Origin: Chitinophagales bacterium
GTDB taxonomy: Bacteria > Bacteroidota > Bacteroidia > Chitinophagales > Chitinophagaceae
Assembly (NCBI GenBank): GCA_020636575.1
Contig: JACJXP010000001.1
Coordinates: 248,001 to 312,000, forward strand
Direction of reading: 5' to 3'
Length of the DNA: 64,000 nucleotides
The translations under genes and the position numbers were made by a program. Under the pieces are notes generated by a model. It did no database searches and was not told the origin of the DNA. It saw nothing but the letters and a program-made list of their open reading frames with translations. Each line of letters begins with the position of its first letter. Within the stretch, counting starts at the first letter, position 1. Below are positions 24,853-33,660 of this stretch, piece after piece.

Positions 24853-27246
24853 ATGTCCCAGACTGCATTAACTAAAAATAAGCTTAGCTGTTACCATTGT
24901 GGTGAAAGCTGCCTGAATGACAAAATTCAGTCCGGCGATAAAATATTTTGCTGCGAAGGCTGCAAAATGGTTTTCCAGATCCTTAACCAGAACGAACTCT
25001 GCGAATATTACAATCTGAATGACAATCCGGGAATCAATCAACGCATACAAGTAAGGGAAGACAAATTTGCTTTTTTAGATAATAAGCAAGTACAGGACCA
25101 GCTTATCAGTTTCAGGGATGAAGAACAGATCCATGTCACCTTTTACTTACCACAAATGCACTGTAGTTCCTGCCTGTATTTAGTGGAAAATCTTCATCGC
25201 CTTGATACCGGTGTTATTTCATCTAAAGTAAATTTTACAAGAAAGGAAGTAGACATCGTATTCCTTAGTGCAAAAACAAGCTTACGTAAAGTTGCTGAAA
25301 TCCTTACCAGCATTGGGTATGAACCCTATATCAGTCTTAACGACCTAAAGTCAAAAAGGCCGGCTATCGACAAAAGCATGATCTACCAGATCGGTATTGC
25401 AGGTTTTTGTTTTGGCAATGTAATGCTGCTCAGTTTTCCTGAATACCTGGGCATAGATGTTACTGAGAATAGTCTGCGGCTTTTGTTTCGCTGGATCAGT
25501 TTTGTGCTTGCTATCCCTGTTTTGCTTTATTCAGCCCTGCCATTTTATACATCCTCCTGGAAAAGTTTAAAACATAAATTTTTAAATATTGATACCCCGG
25601 TAGCACTTGCCATCATCATCACATTCATCAGAAGTGCTTATGAAGTTATTTCCGGTACAGGAGGCGGGTATTTTGATTCTATGACAGGTATTGTATTCTT
25701 TATGCTGGCAGGACGTATTTTACAGAATAAGACCTATCGGCAGCTTTCATTTGAAAGGGATTACAGTTCTTATTTCCCGGTAGCAGTTTCTGTATTAAAA
25801 GAGGAAAAAGAGATCCCAACTATTTTGCCTGATATTAAAACGAATGATACCCTGCTTATACATAATGAAGAGTTGATCCCTGCTGATGGCATCCTTACAA
25901 AAGGAAAGGCTTTCATAGATTACAGTTTTGTTACTGGTGAATCGATCCCGGTTGAAAAAGGAGTTGGCGAAATAGTTTATGCCGGAGGAAAACAAACAGC
26001 CGGAAACATTGAGATACTGGTTGTGAAAGAGGTAGCCCAAAGCTATCTGACCAAACTCTGGAACCGGGATGAATTTAAAAAGGAAAAGAAAAACAACCGG
26101 TCATTTGTGCATTTACTAAGCCGGTATTTTACATATATCGTTTTGAGTATTGCAACGATCACAGCTATTTACTGGAGTATCAATGATCCTTCACGGATCT
26201 GGCCTGCCATTACCGCAGTATTCATAATTGCATGCCCCTGTGCCTTGCTTTTAGCCAATACATTTACAAATGGCAATATCCTGCAGATACTGGCCCGTAA
26301 CAGGTTTTACCTGCGCAATGCAGAGACCATTGAGGATATTGCAAAAATTGATCATATTGTTTTTGATAAAACCGGGACCCTAACTTCTACACAACAACAG
26401 GATATTGTTTATACCGGAACTCCCCTATCACTCATTCAACAAGAGCAGATAGCAGCTTTAGCTGCTGGTTCTTCACATCCGTTGAGTAAAGCATTGTCCA
26501 GGCACTTTACAATTGACGGGCAACACTCTGTCGAATCCTTCCGTGAAATTCCAGGTAAAGGCATCCAGGGCATTGTTGATGGCGACTTTATAAAAATCGG
26601 TTCAGAAACATTCACTGAAAATAAGACCCTTAATAATTCCGGCACATTCGTTTATGTAACTATTAATGATAAAACGGCCGGACATTTCAGGTTCAGCAAT
26701 CATTACAGGAACACTGTACCCGATCTTATAAAAAGGCTTAAGCCCCAGTTCCAGCTCTCGGTTCTATCAGGTGATAATGACTCAGAAAGGGAAAACCTGA
26801 AAAAGATCGCAGGTTCAGATACAAAATCCCTTTTTTATCAAAAACCGGAAAACAAAGCAGATTATATCAGGCAATTACAGGTAAAAGGAGAAAAAGTAAT
26901 GATGATAGGTGACGGCCTTAATGATGCTGGTGCTTTGAAGCAAAGTGATATAGGCATTGCCGTAACCGATCAAAGTAACAACTTCACCCCATCCAGCGAT
27001 GCTATAATCGAATCAGGGAGATTATCATCACTTCCCAAGTTTATTAAGCTCTGCCGTGCCAACAGGAATATTGTAGTTGCCAGCTTTGTGCTATCTATCG
27101 TTTATAACATTGTAGGCTTGTTCTTTGCAGTTCAGGGCACACTTTCGCCGCTTATTGCGGCAATCCTTATGCCTGCAAGTTCAATCAGCATTTTGTTGCT
27201 CACTTTTGGCAGTAGCAGCATCCTGGCCAGGCGTATGAGGTTATGA
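24853..27246 (+). CDS. ccoI: CcoI-type copper-translocating P1B ATPase
   Basis: Exports copper for assembly of the CuB centre of the cbb3 oxidase. The 797-residue protein starts with a cysteine-rich metal-binding domain (CYHCGESC, then FCCEGCKM, residues 13-38) and a heavy-metal-associated domain with MHCSSCLYL near residue 99. Eight hydrophobic segments follow with the CPC metal site in ACPCALLLA (near 460). Catalytic motifs are TGES (near 362), DKTGTLT (phosphorylated Asp near 507) and GDGLNDAGALK (near 688). It leads the cco cluster and is followed by ccoS. A box of the local Crp/Fnr type is upstream. Confidence 0.94.
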   Translation: MSQTALTKNKLSCYHCGESCLNDKIQSGDKIFCCEGCKMVFQILNQNELCEYYNLNDNPGINQRIQVREDKFAFLDNKQVQDQLISFRDEEQIHVTFYLPQMHCSSCLYLVENLHRLDTGVISSKVNFTRKEVDIVFLSAKTSLRKVAEILTSIGYEPYISLNDLKSKRPAIDKSMIYQIGIAGFCFGNVMLLSFPEYLGIDVTENSLRLLFRWISFVLAIPVLLYSALPFYTSSWKSLKHKFLNIDTPVALAIIITFIRSAYEVISGTGGGYFDSMTGIVFFMLAGRILQNKTYRQLSFERDYSSYFPVAVSVLKEEKEIPTILPDIKTNDTLLIHNEELIPADGILTKGKAFIDYSFVTGESIPVEKGVGEIVYAGGKQTAGNIEILVVKEVAQSYLTKLWNRDEFKKEKKNNRSFVHLLSRYFTYIVLSIATITAIYWSINDPSRIWPAITAVFIIACPCALLLANTFTNGNILQILARNRFYLRNAETIEDIAKIDHIVFDKTGTLTSTQQQDIVYTGTPLSLIQQEQIAALAAGSSHPLSKALSRHFTIDGQHSVESFREIPGKGIQGIVDGDFIKIGSETFTENKTLNNSGTFVYVTINDKTAGHFRFSNHYRNTVPDLIKRLKPQFQLSVLSGDNDSERENLKKIAGSDTKSLFYQKPENKADYIRQLQVKGEKVMMIGDGLNDAGALKQSDIGIAVTDQSNNFTPSSDAIIESGRLSSLPKFIKLCRANRNIVVASFVLSIVYNIVGLFFAVQGTLSPLIAAILMPASSISILLLTFGSSSILARRMRL

Positions 27247-27268
27247 TTACCGGTATTTAAGAAAACCC

Positions 27269-27304
27269 CTGATAAAAATCAGTATTTTCATTGATAAGCA
27301 TTAT
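27269..27304 (+). promoter_or_regulatory. Tandem Crp/Fnr-type boxes before ccoS-ccoNO
   Basis: A strong box CTGATAAAAATCAG (27269-27282) is followed 22 bases later by a degenerate one, TTGATAAGCATTAT (27291-27304). The second is centred 36.5 bases before the last base of the -7-like TACTTTTA (27327-27334), exactly the spacing seen at nos; the first is two helical turns further up. Confidence 0.6.
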
Positions 27305-27326
27305 AGCATAAAAAATGACCAGAAAA

Positions 27327-27334
27327 TACTTTTA
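27327..27334 (+). promoter_or_regulatory. -7-like box of the ccoS-ccoNOQP operon
   Basis: TACTTTTA differs from TAnnTTTG only at the last base and lies 21 bases before the ccoS ATG. Confidence 0.45.
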
Positions 27335-27355
27335 CCGCAACTAAAAATTGATCGA

Positions 27356-27523
27356 ATGAGTGTAATTATTATCCTGCTGATCGCAAGTATTTCAATAGCA
27401 GGCTTGTTTTTAGTCGCTTTTCTATGGGGTGTAAAATCCGGCCAGTTTGAAGATGATTACTCCCCCTCTTCCCGCATTCTTTTTGACGATAAACCCTCTT
27501 CATCCAACCAACCAAATAAATAA
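27356..27523 (+). CDS. ccoS: cbb3 oxidase maturation protein CcoS
   Basis: A 55-residue single-span membrane protein: MSVIIILLIASISIAGLFL, then FLWGVKSGQFEDDYSPSSRI. The N-terminal helix followed by the GQFEDD segment (usually W-x-x-x-x-GQF-(D/E)D) is diagnostic of CcoS, needed for insertion of cofactors into cbb3 oxidase. The ATG at 27356 follows the tandem-box promoter and the stop lies eight bases before ccoNO. Confidence 0.9.
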   Translation: MSVIIILLIASISIAGLFLVAFLWGVKSGQFEDDYSPSSRILFDDKPSSSNQPNK

Positions 27524-27531
27524 CCGAGCTT

Positions 27532-29688
27532 ATGCAAGTAGAAAAGTTCTATTATGACAACAAAATTGTCCGGGCATTCATGTATGCTACCGTGGCTTTT
27601 GGTATAGTAGGTATGCTGGCTGGTCTTTGGGCTGCTATTCAGATATATTATCCTGAAAGTAGCCTGAATCTTGCCGCTACCACTTTTGGGCGATTAAGAC
27701 CCCTGCACACCAATGCCATCATTTTCGCCTTTGTAGGAAATGCCTCCTTTGCAGGTATATATTACTCCCTGCAGCGTTTATGTAAAGCGAGGATGTTCAG
27801 CGACAGGCTAAGCTGGCTGCATTTCTGGGGCTGGCAGGCTATAATTGCGGCCGCAGCCATTACCCTGTTAATGGGGAAAACAACCGGTAAGGAATATGCG
27901 GAGCTGGAGTGGCCTATTGATATAGCTATAGCTATCGTTTGGATCATTTTTGGTATCAACATGTTTGGTACCATTATCAAACGGAGAGAAAAACATTTAT
28001 ATGTGGCCATCTGGTTTTATATCGCCACATGGGTAACTGTAGCCATGCTGCATATTGTGAACTCTTTCGAGATGCCTGTCTCATTTCTGAAAAGCTATAG
28101 CTGGTATGCAGGTGTGCAGGATGCGCTGGTACAATGGTGGTATGGACATAATGCTGTAGCCTTCTTTTTAACTACACCTGTTTTAGGCCTTATGTATTAT
28201 TACCTTCCAAAGGCTGCTAACAGACCGGTTTACTCCTACCGTCTTTCGATCATTCACTTCTGGGCACTGATCTTTATCTATATATGGGCAGGCCCGCACC
28301 ACTTGCTATATAGTGCTTTGCCCGACTGGGCCCAATCTCTTGGAGTTGTTTTCTCTATCATGCTTATCGCTCCCAGCTGGGGTGGTATGCTGAATGGTTT
28401 GTTTACACTCCGCGGTGCATGGGATAAAGTAAGAGAAGATCCGGTTTTGAAGTTTATGGTTGTGGCCATTACCTGTTATGGTATGAGTACGTTTGAAGGC
28501 CCAATGCTGAGCCTGAAAAGTGTAAATGCTATATCTCACTTTACGGACTGGACCATTGCCCATGTGCATATTGGTGGTCTTGGCTGGAACGGTTTCCTTG
28601 CTTTTGCCATTCTTTATTACATGATACCTAAAATGTGGGGCACTACTTTATATTCCAAAAAACTGGCAACAAACCATTTTTGGCTGGGAACAATTGGCAT
28701 TATCCTTTATGCTGTGCCTATGTACTGGGCCGGTTTTGAACAAGCTTCTATGTGGAAGCAGTTCACTGATGAAGGTCAGTTGAAATACCAGTTCCTTGAA
28801 ACTGTTACTAACATTAAACCAATGTATATCACACGAAGCATTGGTGGTTCCTTATACCTGATCGGTGCATTGATGATGGTTTATAACCTTTATAAAACAA
28901 TTGTACAAGGTACATTCATAGCCAATGAGGAAGCCGAAGCAGCGCCGCTGATAAAAGAACACAGTGGCAAAAAAGAATACTGGCACAGGGTAATTGAAAG
29001 AAAACCTGTTACCATGCTGATCTTAAGCCTTGTGTTAGTAGCCATTGGCGGGATTATCGAATTTCTACCCACATTCCTGATCAAATCAAATATTCCAACT
29101 ATAGCCAGTGTAAAACCATACACTCCGCTTGAATTACAGGGCAGGGATATTTATATAAGAGAAGGCTGTTATACCTGTCACTCACAAATGGTTCGTCCGT
29201 TCAGGGATGAGGTGGCCCGCTATGCACCTAATCCCGGAGATGGAGGCTACTCCAAGGCAGGTGAATTTGTATATGATCATCCGTTTCAATGGGGTAGTAA
29301 AAGAACAGGGCCTGATTTAGCCAGGGAGGGCGGAAAATATCCTGACAGCTGGCATTATAATCACATGTACGACCCAAGGTCCATGTCGCCCGGTTCATTA
29401 ATGCCACAATATGTTTGGTTGCTGGACAATAAGCTAGATACCGCCTCGACTCCGGCCAAGATAAGAGCTATGCGCAAACTGGGTGTGCCGTATGCCAAAG
29501 GATATGATAAAGTGGCTAACAGGGATTTGATGCATCAGGCTGATTCTATTGCTGCTAACTTGAAGAAAGACAAAATAGAAACACCGGCCAATGCAGAGAT
29601 CATAGCCCTGATCGCTTATCTACAACGTTTGGGAAGAGATATCAAAGCGGAATATAAACAACAACCCATTGCTGAAATCAAAAAATAA
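27532..29688 (+). CDS. ccoNO: cbb3-type cytochrome oxidase, fused subunits I and II (CcoN-CcoO)
   Basis: Catalytic core of the high-affinity terminal oxidase; 718 residues. Residues 1-470 are CcoN with about twelve membrane helices and the haem and CuB histidines in RPLHTNAIIFAFVGN, WWYGHNAVAFFLT, GPHHLLYSALPDW and TIAHVHIGGLGWNG. After a linker, residues 490-718 are the CcoO cytochrome with a membrane anchor (MLILSLVLVAIGGIIEFLP) and haem site GCYTCH near residue 545, plus a Met-containing segment SMSPGSLMPQYVWL. The fusion of the two subunits into one chain is a common Bacteroidota arrangement. The ATG at 27532 follows ccoS by eight bases. Confidence 0.96.
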   Translation: MQVEKFYYDNKIVRAFMYATVAFGIVGMLAGLWAAIQIYYPESSLNLAATTFGRLRPLHTNAIIFAFVGNASFAGIYYSLQRLCKARMFSDRLSWLHFWGWQAIIAAAAITLLMGKTTGKEYAELEWPIDIAIAIVWIIFGINMFGTIIKRREKHLYVAIWFYIATWVTVAMLHIVNSFEMPVSFLKSYSWYAGVQDALVQWWYGHNAVAFFLTTPVLGLMYYYLPKAANRPVYSYRLSIIHFWALIFIYIWAGPHHLLYSALPDWAQSLGVVFSIMLIAPSWGGMLNGLFTLRGAWDKVREDPVLKFMVVAITCYGMSTFEGPMLSLKSVNAISHFTDWTIAHVHIGGLGWNGFLAFAILYYMIPKMWGTTLYSKKLATNHFWLGTIGIILYAVPMYWAGFEQASMWKQFTDEGQLKYQFLETVTNIKPMYITRSIGGSLYLIGALMMVYNLYKTIVQGTFIANEEAEAAPLIKEHSGKKEYWHRVIERKPVTMLILSLVLVAIGGIIEFLPTFLIKSNIPTIASVKPYTPLELQGRDIYIREGCYTCHSQMVRPFRDEVARYAPNPGDGGYSKAGEFVYDHPFQWGSKRTGPDLAREGGKYPDSWHYNHMYDPRSMSPGSLMPQYVWLLDNKLDTASTPAKIRAMRKLGVPYAKGYDKVANRDLMHQADSIAANLKKDKIETPANAEIIALIAYLQRLGRDIKAEYKQQPIAEIKK

Positions 29689-29693
29689 AGAAC

Positions 29694-29855
29694 ATGAAAT
29701 TCATTCATTATATAGAAAAAGTAAGTGGCGTAGACATTATGGGGCTACTGTCACTTGTCATGTTTGTTTCATTTTTCATCATTATGTTGGTATGGGTTTT
29801 TAGAACCAACAAAAACAAACTAAAAGAAATCAGCAAAATTCCGCTGGATAATTAA
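29694..29855 (+). CDS. ccoQ: cbb3 oxidase small subunit CcoQ-like protein
   Basis: A 53-residue protein with one membrane span: MKFIHYIEKVSGVDIMGLLS, then LVMFVSFFIIMLVWVFRTNK. Size, topology and position between ccoNO (five bases before) and ccoP (21 bases after) match CcoQ, which stabilises the CcoP-core interaction. The family is poorly conserved, so the name rests mainly on context. Confidence 0.8.
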   Translation: MKFIHYIEKVSGVDIMGLLSLVMFVSFFIIMLVWVFRTNKNKLKEISKIPLDN

Positions 29856-29876
29856 TCAGACTTAAAAAATTCAGAT

Positions 29877-31043
29877 ATGCTATCTATTAATAAAAAACTG
29901 AAATACATCCTGAGTTTGTTCATATGCCTCCCGCTATTGATGACCAATACTGCATGGGCTGCGGGGCCGCCATCTGAATCGCCTTTCAGTAACCCCCTTG
30001 CACTAACCCTGATCGTTCTGATGTTATTATTACTCATCATTATTGGTATACTGGCAAATATTCTATTAGGCACCGCAGATATAAAACTCAAAAAAAGAAG
30101 AACAGAGTCTGCAAAAGCGATGTCAGCAGTGATCATCCTGGTATTATTAACCCTGAGTCCTTCTGTTTTTGCTCAAGATGGAAATGCAGAAGCAACTACC
30201 CAGGCCGTTACCCAAACGATTGGAGGAATGTCTGCTTCCACCTTCTACATCATGGCAGCAGTTATTTTCCTGGAACTGTTCATCATTATAGCCCTGCTGA
30301 TCAATATCAAATTCCTTCTAAGAACAGAAAAGGCAAAATTGGCTATAACAGAAACCAAGGAACAAGTAGAAGCCAAAAAGAATAAACTTAGCTGGTGGGA
30401 CAGGTTCAATAAACTTAAACCAGTTAGCGAGGAAGCCGAGCTTGACCTGGGACATGAGTATGATGGAATCCGGGAATTGAATAACAGGCTTCCCCCATGG
30501 TGGCTTTATGGATTTTATGCTTCAATTCTGTTTGCAGTGATCTACCTGTGGCGTTTTCATGTAACTCACAACGGACCCTCCAGCAAGCAAGAATATGACA
30601 GATCAGTTGCTAAAGCAGAATTAAGACTACAGGAGTACCTGAAGAAAAAAGGAGATGCGGTTGATGAGAATACGGTAACTATATTAACCGCACCTGAAGA
30701 TATCTCAGCAGGTAAAGCCATCTTTGTAAAATCTTGTGCAGTTTGTCATAAGCAGACCGGTGCTGGTGATGTGGGTCCTAACTTAACTGATGACTACTGG
30801 TTGCATGGAAATGATATCAAAAGTGTTTTCAAGGTGATCAGGTATGGAGTAAATGCAATGCCACAATGGCAAAATCAATACTCAAATAAACAAATTGCAC
30901 AAGTTGCCAGTTATGTTAAATCTTTGCATGGCAGTAATCCGCCAAATCCTAAGGCTCCGGATGGTATTTTGCAACAGGAAGAAGAGACACCTCCAGCAGC
31001 TACAGATTCTACTGCCACAGACAATAAAATGGTAATGAATTAA
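29877..31043 (+). CDS. ccoP: cbb3 oxidase cytochrome c subunit CcoP
   Basis: A 388-residue membrane-anchored cytochrome. An N-terminal hydrophobic segment (about 7-28) and helices near 42-65, 82-98 and 120-140 precede the CcoP-type segment LPPWWLYGFYASILFAVIYL (near 200). The periplasmic cytochrome domain has a single haem site, CAVCH (near 287), and a likely Met ligand in VNAMPQWQNQYS. Proteobacterial CcoP has two haems; one haem plus an extended N-terminal membrane part is normal in Bacteroidota. It is followed by ccoG after seven bases. Confidence 0.93.
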   Translation: MLSINKKLKYILSLFICLPLLMTNTAWAAGPPSESPFSNPLALTLIVLMLLLLIIIGILANILLGTADIKLKKRRTESAKAMSAVIILVLLTLSPSVFAQDGNAEATTQAVTQTIGGMSASTFYIMAAVIFLELFIIIALLINIKFLLRTEKAKLAITETKEQVEAKKNKLSWWDRFNKLKPVSEEAELDLGHEYDGIRELNNRLPPWWLYGFYASILFAVIYLWRFHVTHNGPSSKQEYDRSVAKAELRLQEYLKKKGDAVDENTVTILTAPEDISAGKAIFVKSCAVCHKQTGAGDVGPNLTDDYWLHGNDIKSVFKVIRYGVNAMPQWQNQYSNKQIAQVASYVKSLHGSNPPNPKAPDGILQQEEETPPAATDSTATDNKMVMN

Positions 31044-31050
31044 TCAAAGA

Positions 31051-32490
31051 ATGATGAGTGAGACAAAAACCGATATAGAAAATCAGCCCGAACACCAGGA
31101 AGAATCGTTCCGTGACAGAATAGCCACGGTTGATGCAAAAGGAAAACGAAACTGGGTTTTTGCTCAAAAGCCAAAAGGAAAGTTTTATAATATCCGGACC
31201 TGGGTGAGCTGGGGATTCTTTATTTTATTCTTTGCCTTACCATTTATTAAAGTGAATGGCAGGCCATTATTTCTTTTCAATATACCAGAAGGCCGTTTTA
31301 TAATTTTCGGTAAAATATTCTGGCCGCAGGATTTCTTCATTTTTGGGCTCACCATGGTGACCTTCATCATCTTCATTGTATTGTTTACAGCAGCATTTGG
31401 AAGGCTGTTTTGTGGGTGGGTTTGTCCGCAAACAATTTTCATGGAAATGCTTTTCCGGAAAGTTGAATACCTTATTGAAGGAGATGCTGCGAAACAAAGA
31501 ATGCTGAAAAAATCACCATGGACAGCTGAAAAGATCAGGAAAAAGGCAACCAAACATGTTGTCTTCTTTTTACTGGCCTTTATCATTGCGAATTTCTTTC
31601 TTGCCTACATAATCGGCATGGATGAACTCCGGAAAATGATCAGCGAACCTTTAAGTGACCATTTTATCACTTTCGTTTCATTATTGATCTTTTCTGTTAT
31701 CTTTTATGCGGTATATGCTTATTTCAGGGAACAGGCCTGCACCGTTGTTTGTCCCTATGGTCGTTTGCAAAGTGTATTGCTCGACAGGAATTCCATGCTT
31801 GTTGCGTATGACTATAAGAGAGGAGAGCCGAGAGGAAAATTCAAGAAGAATGCGCCTGCAGAACTAAACCAGGGTGATTGTATTGATTGCTTTCAGTGTG
31901 TAAAAGTATGTCCCACAGGAATTGATATTCGTAACGGAACTCAAATGGAATGTGTTGGTTGTACTGCCTGTATTGATGCCTGTGATCATATGATGGAAGC
32001 TGTAAACCGGCCTAAGGGTTTGATCAGGTATGCTTCTGAGTCAGGCATTGCTGAAGGAAAAAAGCTGCGTTATACTGGCAGAATGAAGTTCTATACTGTT
32101 CTATTGTTCGTTCTTACGGGTATAATTACCACTTTGCTTGTTACCCGAAAAGATGTGGGCGGTACCATTGTAAGAGCTCCCGGTATGCTTTATCAGGAAA
32201 GAGGCGAAGACAGTATTTCGAACCTTTATACTATCAAAATTGTAAATAAAACGATCAAAGATATTCCGCTGACGCTACAGCTGGAAGAGGCTCCGGGCAG
32301 GATATTACAGGCTGAAGGTGCTTCCATCCTTGTAAAAAAAGAAGACCAGGGTAAAGGTTCTTTCTTCATTATTCTTCCAAAAGACTATATCAATAAAAGA
32401 AAAATGAAGTTGTCAGTAGGGCTATATGAAGGAGATCGCCGGATCTCAACTTTAAAAACAAACTTTATGGGACCTTTCAACAGGTTCTGA
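31051..32490 (+). CDS. ccoG: cbb3 oxidase accessory ferredoxin CcoG (FixG/RdxA)
   Basis: A 479-residue polytopic protein reported to reduce Cu(II) to Cu(I) for cbb3 assembly. Hydrophobic spans lie near residues 46-65, 93-113, 165-190, 205-225 and 343-362. Motifs are FCGWVCPQTIF (near 126), ACTVVCPYGRLQSVLL (near 230), and two ferredoxin-type clusters: CIDCFQCVKVCPTGID and CVGCTACIDACDHMM. The C-terminal periplasmic domain is Ig-like. Two ATG codons begin the gene (31051 and 31054); either is possible. Confidence 0.94.
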   Translation: MMSETKTDIENQPEHQEESFRDRIATVDAKGKRNWVFAQKPKGKFYNIRTWVSWGFFILFFALPFIKVNGRPLFLFNIPEGRFIIFGKIFWPQDFFIFGLTMVTFIIFIVLFTAAFGRLFCGWVCPQTIFMEMLFRKVEYLIEGDAAKQRMLKKSPWTAEKIRKKATKHVVFFLLAFIIANFFLAYIIGMDELRKMISEPLSDHFITFVSLLIFSVIFYAVYAYFREQACTVVCPYGRLQSVLLDRNSMLVAYDYKRGEPRGKFKKNAPAELNQGDCIDCFQCVKVCPTGIDIRNGTQMECVGCTACIDACDHMMEAVNRPKGLIRYASESGIAEGKKLRYTGRMKFYTVLLFVLTGIITTLLVTRKDVGGTIVRAPGMLYQERGEDSISNLYTIKIVNKTIKDIPLTLQLEEAPGRILQAEGASILVKKEDQGKGSFFIILPKDYINKRKMKLSVGLYEGDRRISTLKTNFMGPFNRF

Positions 32491-32507
32491 CATAAAAAAG
32501 AAATGTA

Positions 32508-32948
32508 ATGAGCTGGGGAAATAAAATACTGATAGCAATTTTAGTATTCATCGGGGGAATGGTCTATCTCGTTTATCGTTCTGTTAACACAAACTATGAA
32601 CTGGTTGAAAAAGATTATTATGCACAAGAGTTAAAATACCAGCATGTAATTGATGGCACCAAAAGGGCACAGGAATTATCAACCCCTTTAAAAATCGGGC
32701 AGGAAGAAGATGGAACAATCCTGTTACAGCTACCTGATGAAATGAAAAATGTAACCATAAAAGGAAAAATATGGTTCTATTGTGCTTATGATTCCCGTAA
32801 GGATAAAAAATTTGAATTATCAACCGATAAAAATGGAGTCCAGTTATTCGACTTAAAAAAAATTGATCCCGGAAATTATACGGTCAGGATCGACTGGAAC
32901 AGTGAAGGCAAAAATTACTATGCTGAAGAACCTTTAACTGTGTTATGA
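32508..32948 (+). CDS. ccoH: cbb3 oxidase assembly protein CcoH (FixH)
   Basis: A 146-residue protein with one N-terminal span (KILIAILVFIGGMVYLVYRS) followed by NYELVEKDYYAQELKYQ, the conserved FixH start of the periplasmic domain. The rest is an all-beta domain. It lies between ccoG and the TauE/SafE-like gene, whose start overlaps its stop (ATGA). Confidence 0.88.
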   Translation: MSWGNKILIAILVFIGGMVYLVYRSVNTNYELVEKDYYAQELKYQHVIDGTKRAQELSTPLKIGQEEDGTILLQLPDEMKNVTIKGKIWFYCAYDSRKDKKFELSTDKNGVQLFDLKKIDPGNYTVRIDWNSEGKNYYAEEPLTVL

Positions 32949-33658
32949 TCATAGAAGCAGGACTATTAGCAGGATTTACTTTAGGTGCAGCCGGAAGCTT
33001 GCACTGTATAGGTATGTGTGGCCCTATTAGCCTGGCTCTTCCTGTAGCTCATTTTTCAAAATCGAAACGATTGCTTGCTTTGTTTCTTTACCAGGCAGGC
33101 AGGATACTGACTTATTCATTTTTAGGTTTATTACTGGGCCTGGCTGGCAGAAGTATTTACCTATCAGGTTATCAGCGATGGTTCTCTATTGTTGCCGGGT
33201 CATTGATCCTTTTATCTGCTTTACTCTATTTCTATAGAAGAAATATTGTTCGTCTTCCCTTTTTGAATTCATTTTACCAAAATATCCAAAAGGTTATTTC
33301 CTATTTTCTAAAAAAAGCCAATAACCCCGCTGGTTTTCTATTGATTGGAATGGCCAATGGATTCCTTCCTTGCGGTATGGTCTATATTGCTATGGCTTCT
33401 GTATTATCCTTTAATACCATTACAGAAAGTGTAGGTTTTATGGCCATGTTCGGAGCTGGTACTTTTCCGGCCATGATGACAGTTGCTTATGCTGGCAGAT
33501 TAATAAATCCCGGTATAAGAGCTTCTGTTAGTAAAGCTATCCCCGTATTTGTGGCAGTAATGGGAATGATCCTGATCTTAAGAGGGATGAATCTCGGAAT
33601 CCCATTTATCAGTCCTGAACTTCCAGGCGCACCGGGAGAAGCTGTAATATGTCACTGA
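32945..33658 (+). CDS. TauE/SafE-like membrane protein linked to cbb3 assembly
   Basis: A 237-residue protein with six hydrophobic spans. It opens IIEAGLLAGFTLGAAGSLHCIGMCGPIS, in which HCIGMCGP is the UreH_2/SafE-like cysteine motif, and has a second NGFLPCGMVYIAMA motif near residue 138. Members in this genomic position (after ccoH) are annotated as sulfite exporters, but the Cys/Met-rich motifs and context suggest copper handling for the oxidase. That is inference. Translation is coupled to ccoH by an ATGA overlap. The stop ends two bases before the stop of the convergent kinase gene. Confidence 0.85.
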   Translation: MIIEAGLLAGFTLGAAGSLHCIGMCGPISLALPVAHFSKSKRLLALFLYQAGRILTYSFLGLLLGLAGRSIYLSGYQRWFSIVAGSLILLSALLYFYRRNIVRLPFLNSFYQNIQKVISYFLKKANNPAGFLLIGMANGFLPCGMVYIAMASVLSFNTITESVGFMAMFGAGTFPAMMTVAYAGRLINPGIRASVSKAIPVFVAVMGMILILRGMNLGIPFISPELPGAPGEAVICH

Positions 33659-33660
33659 AG

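Noticed and set aside
32945..33658. A true sulfite or taurine exporter
   Set aside because: Position directly after ccoH with start-stop overlap and the HCIGMCGP and PCGMVY motifs point to oxidase assembly; the exporter name reflects only distant family similarity.
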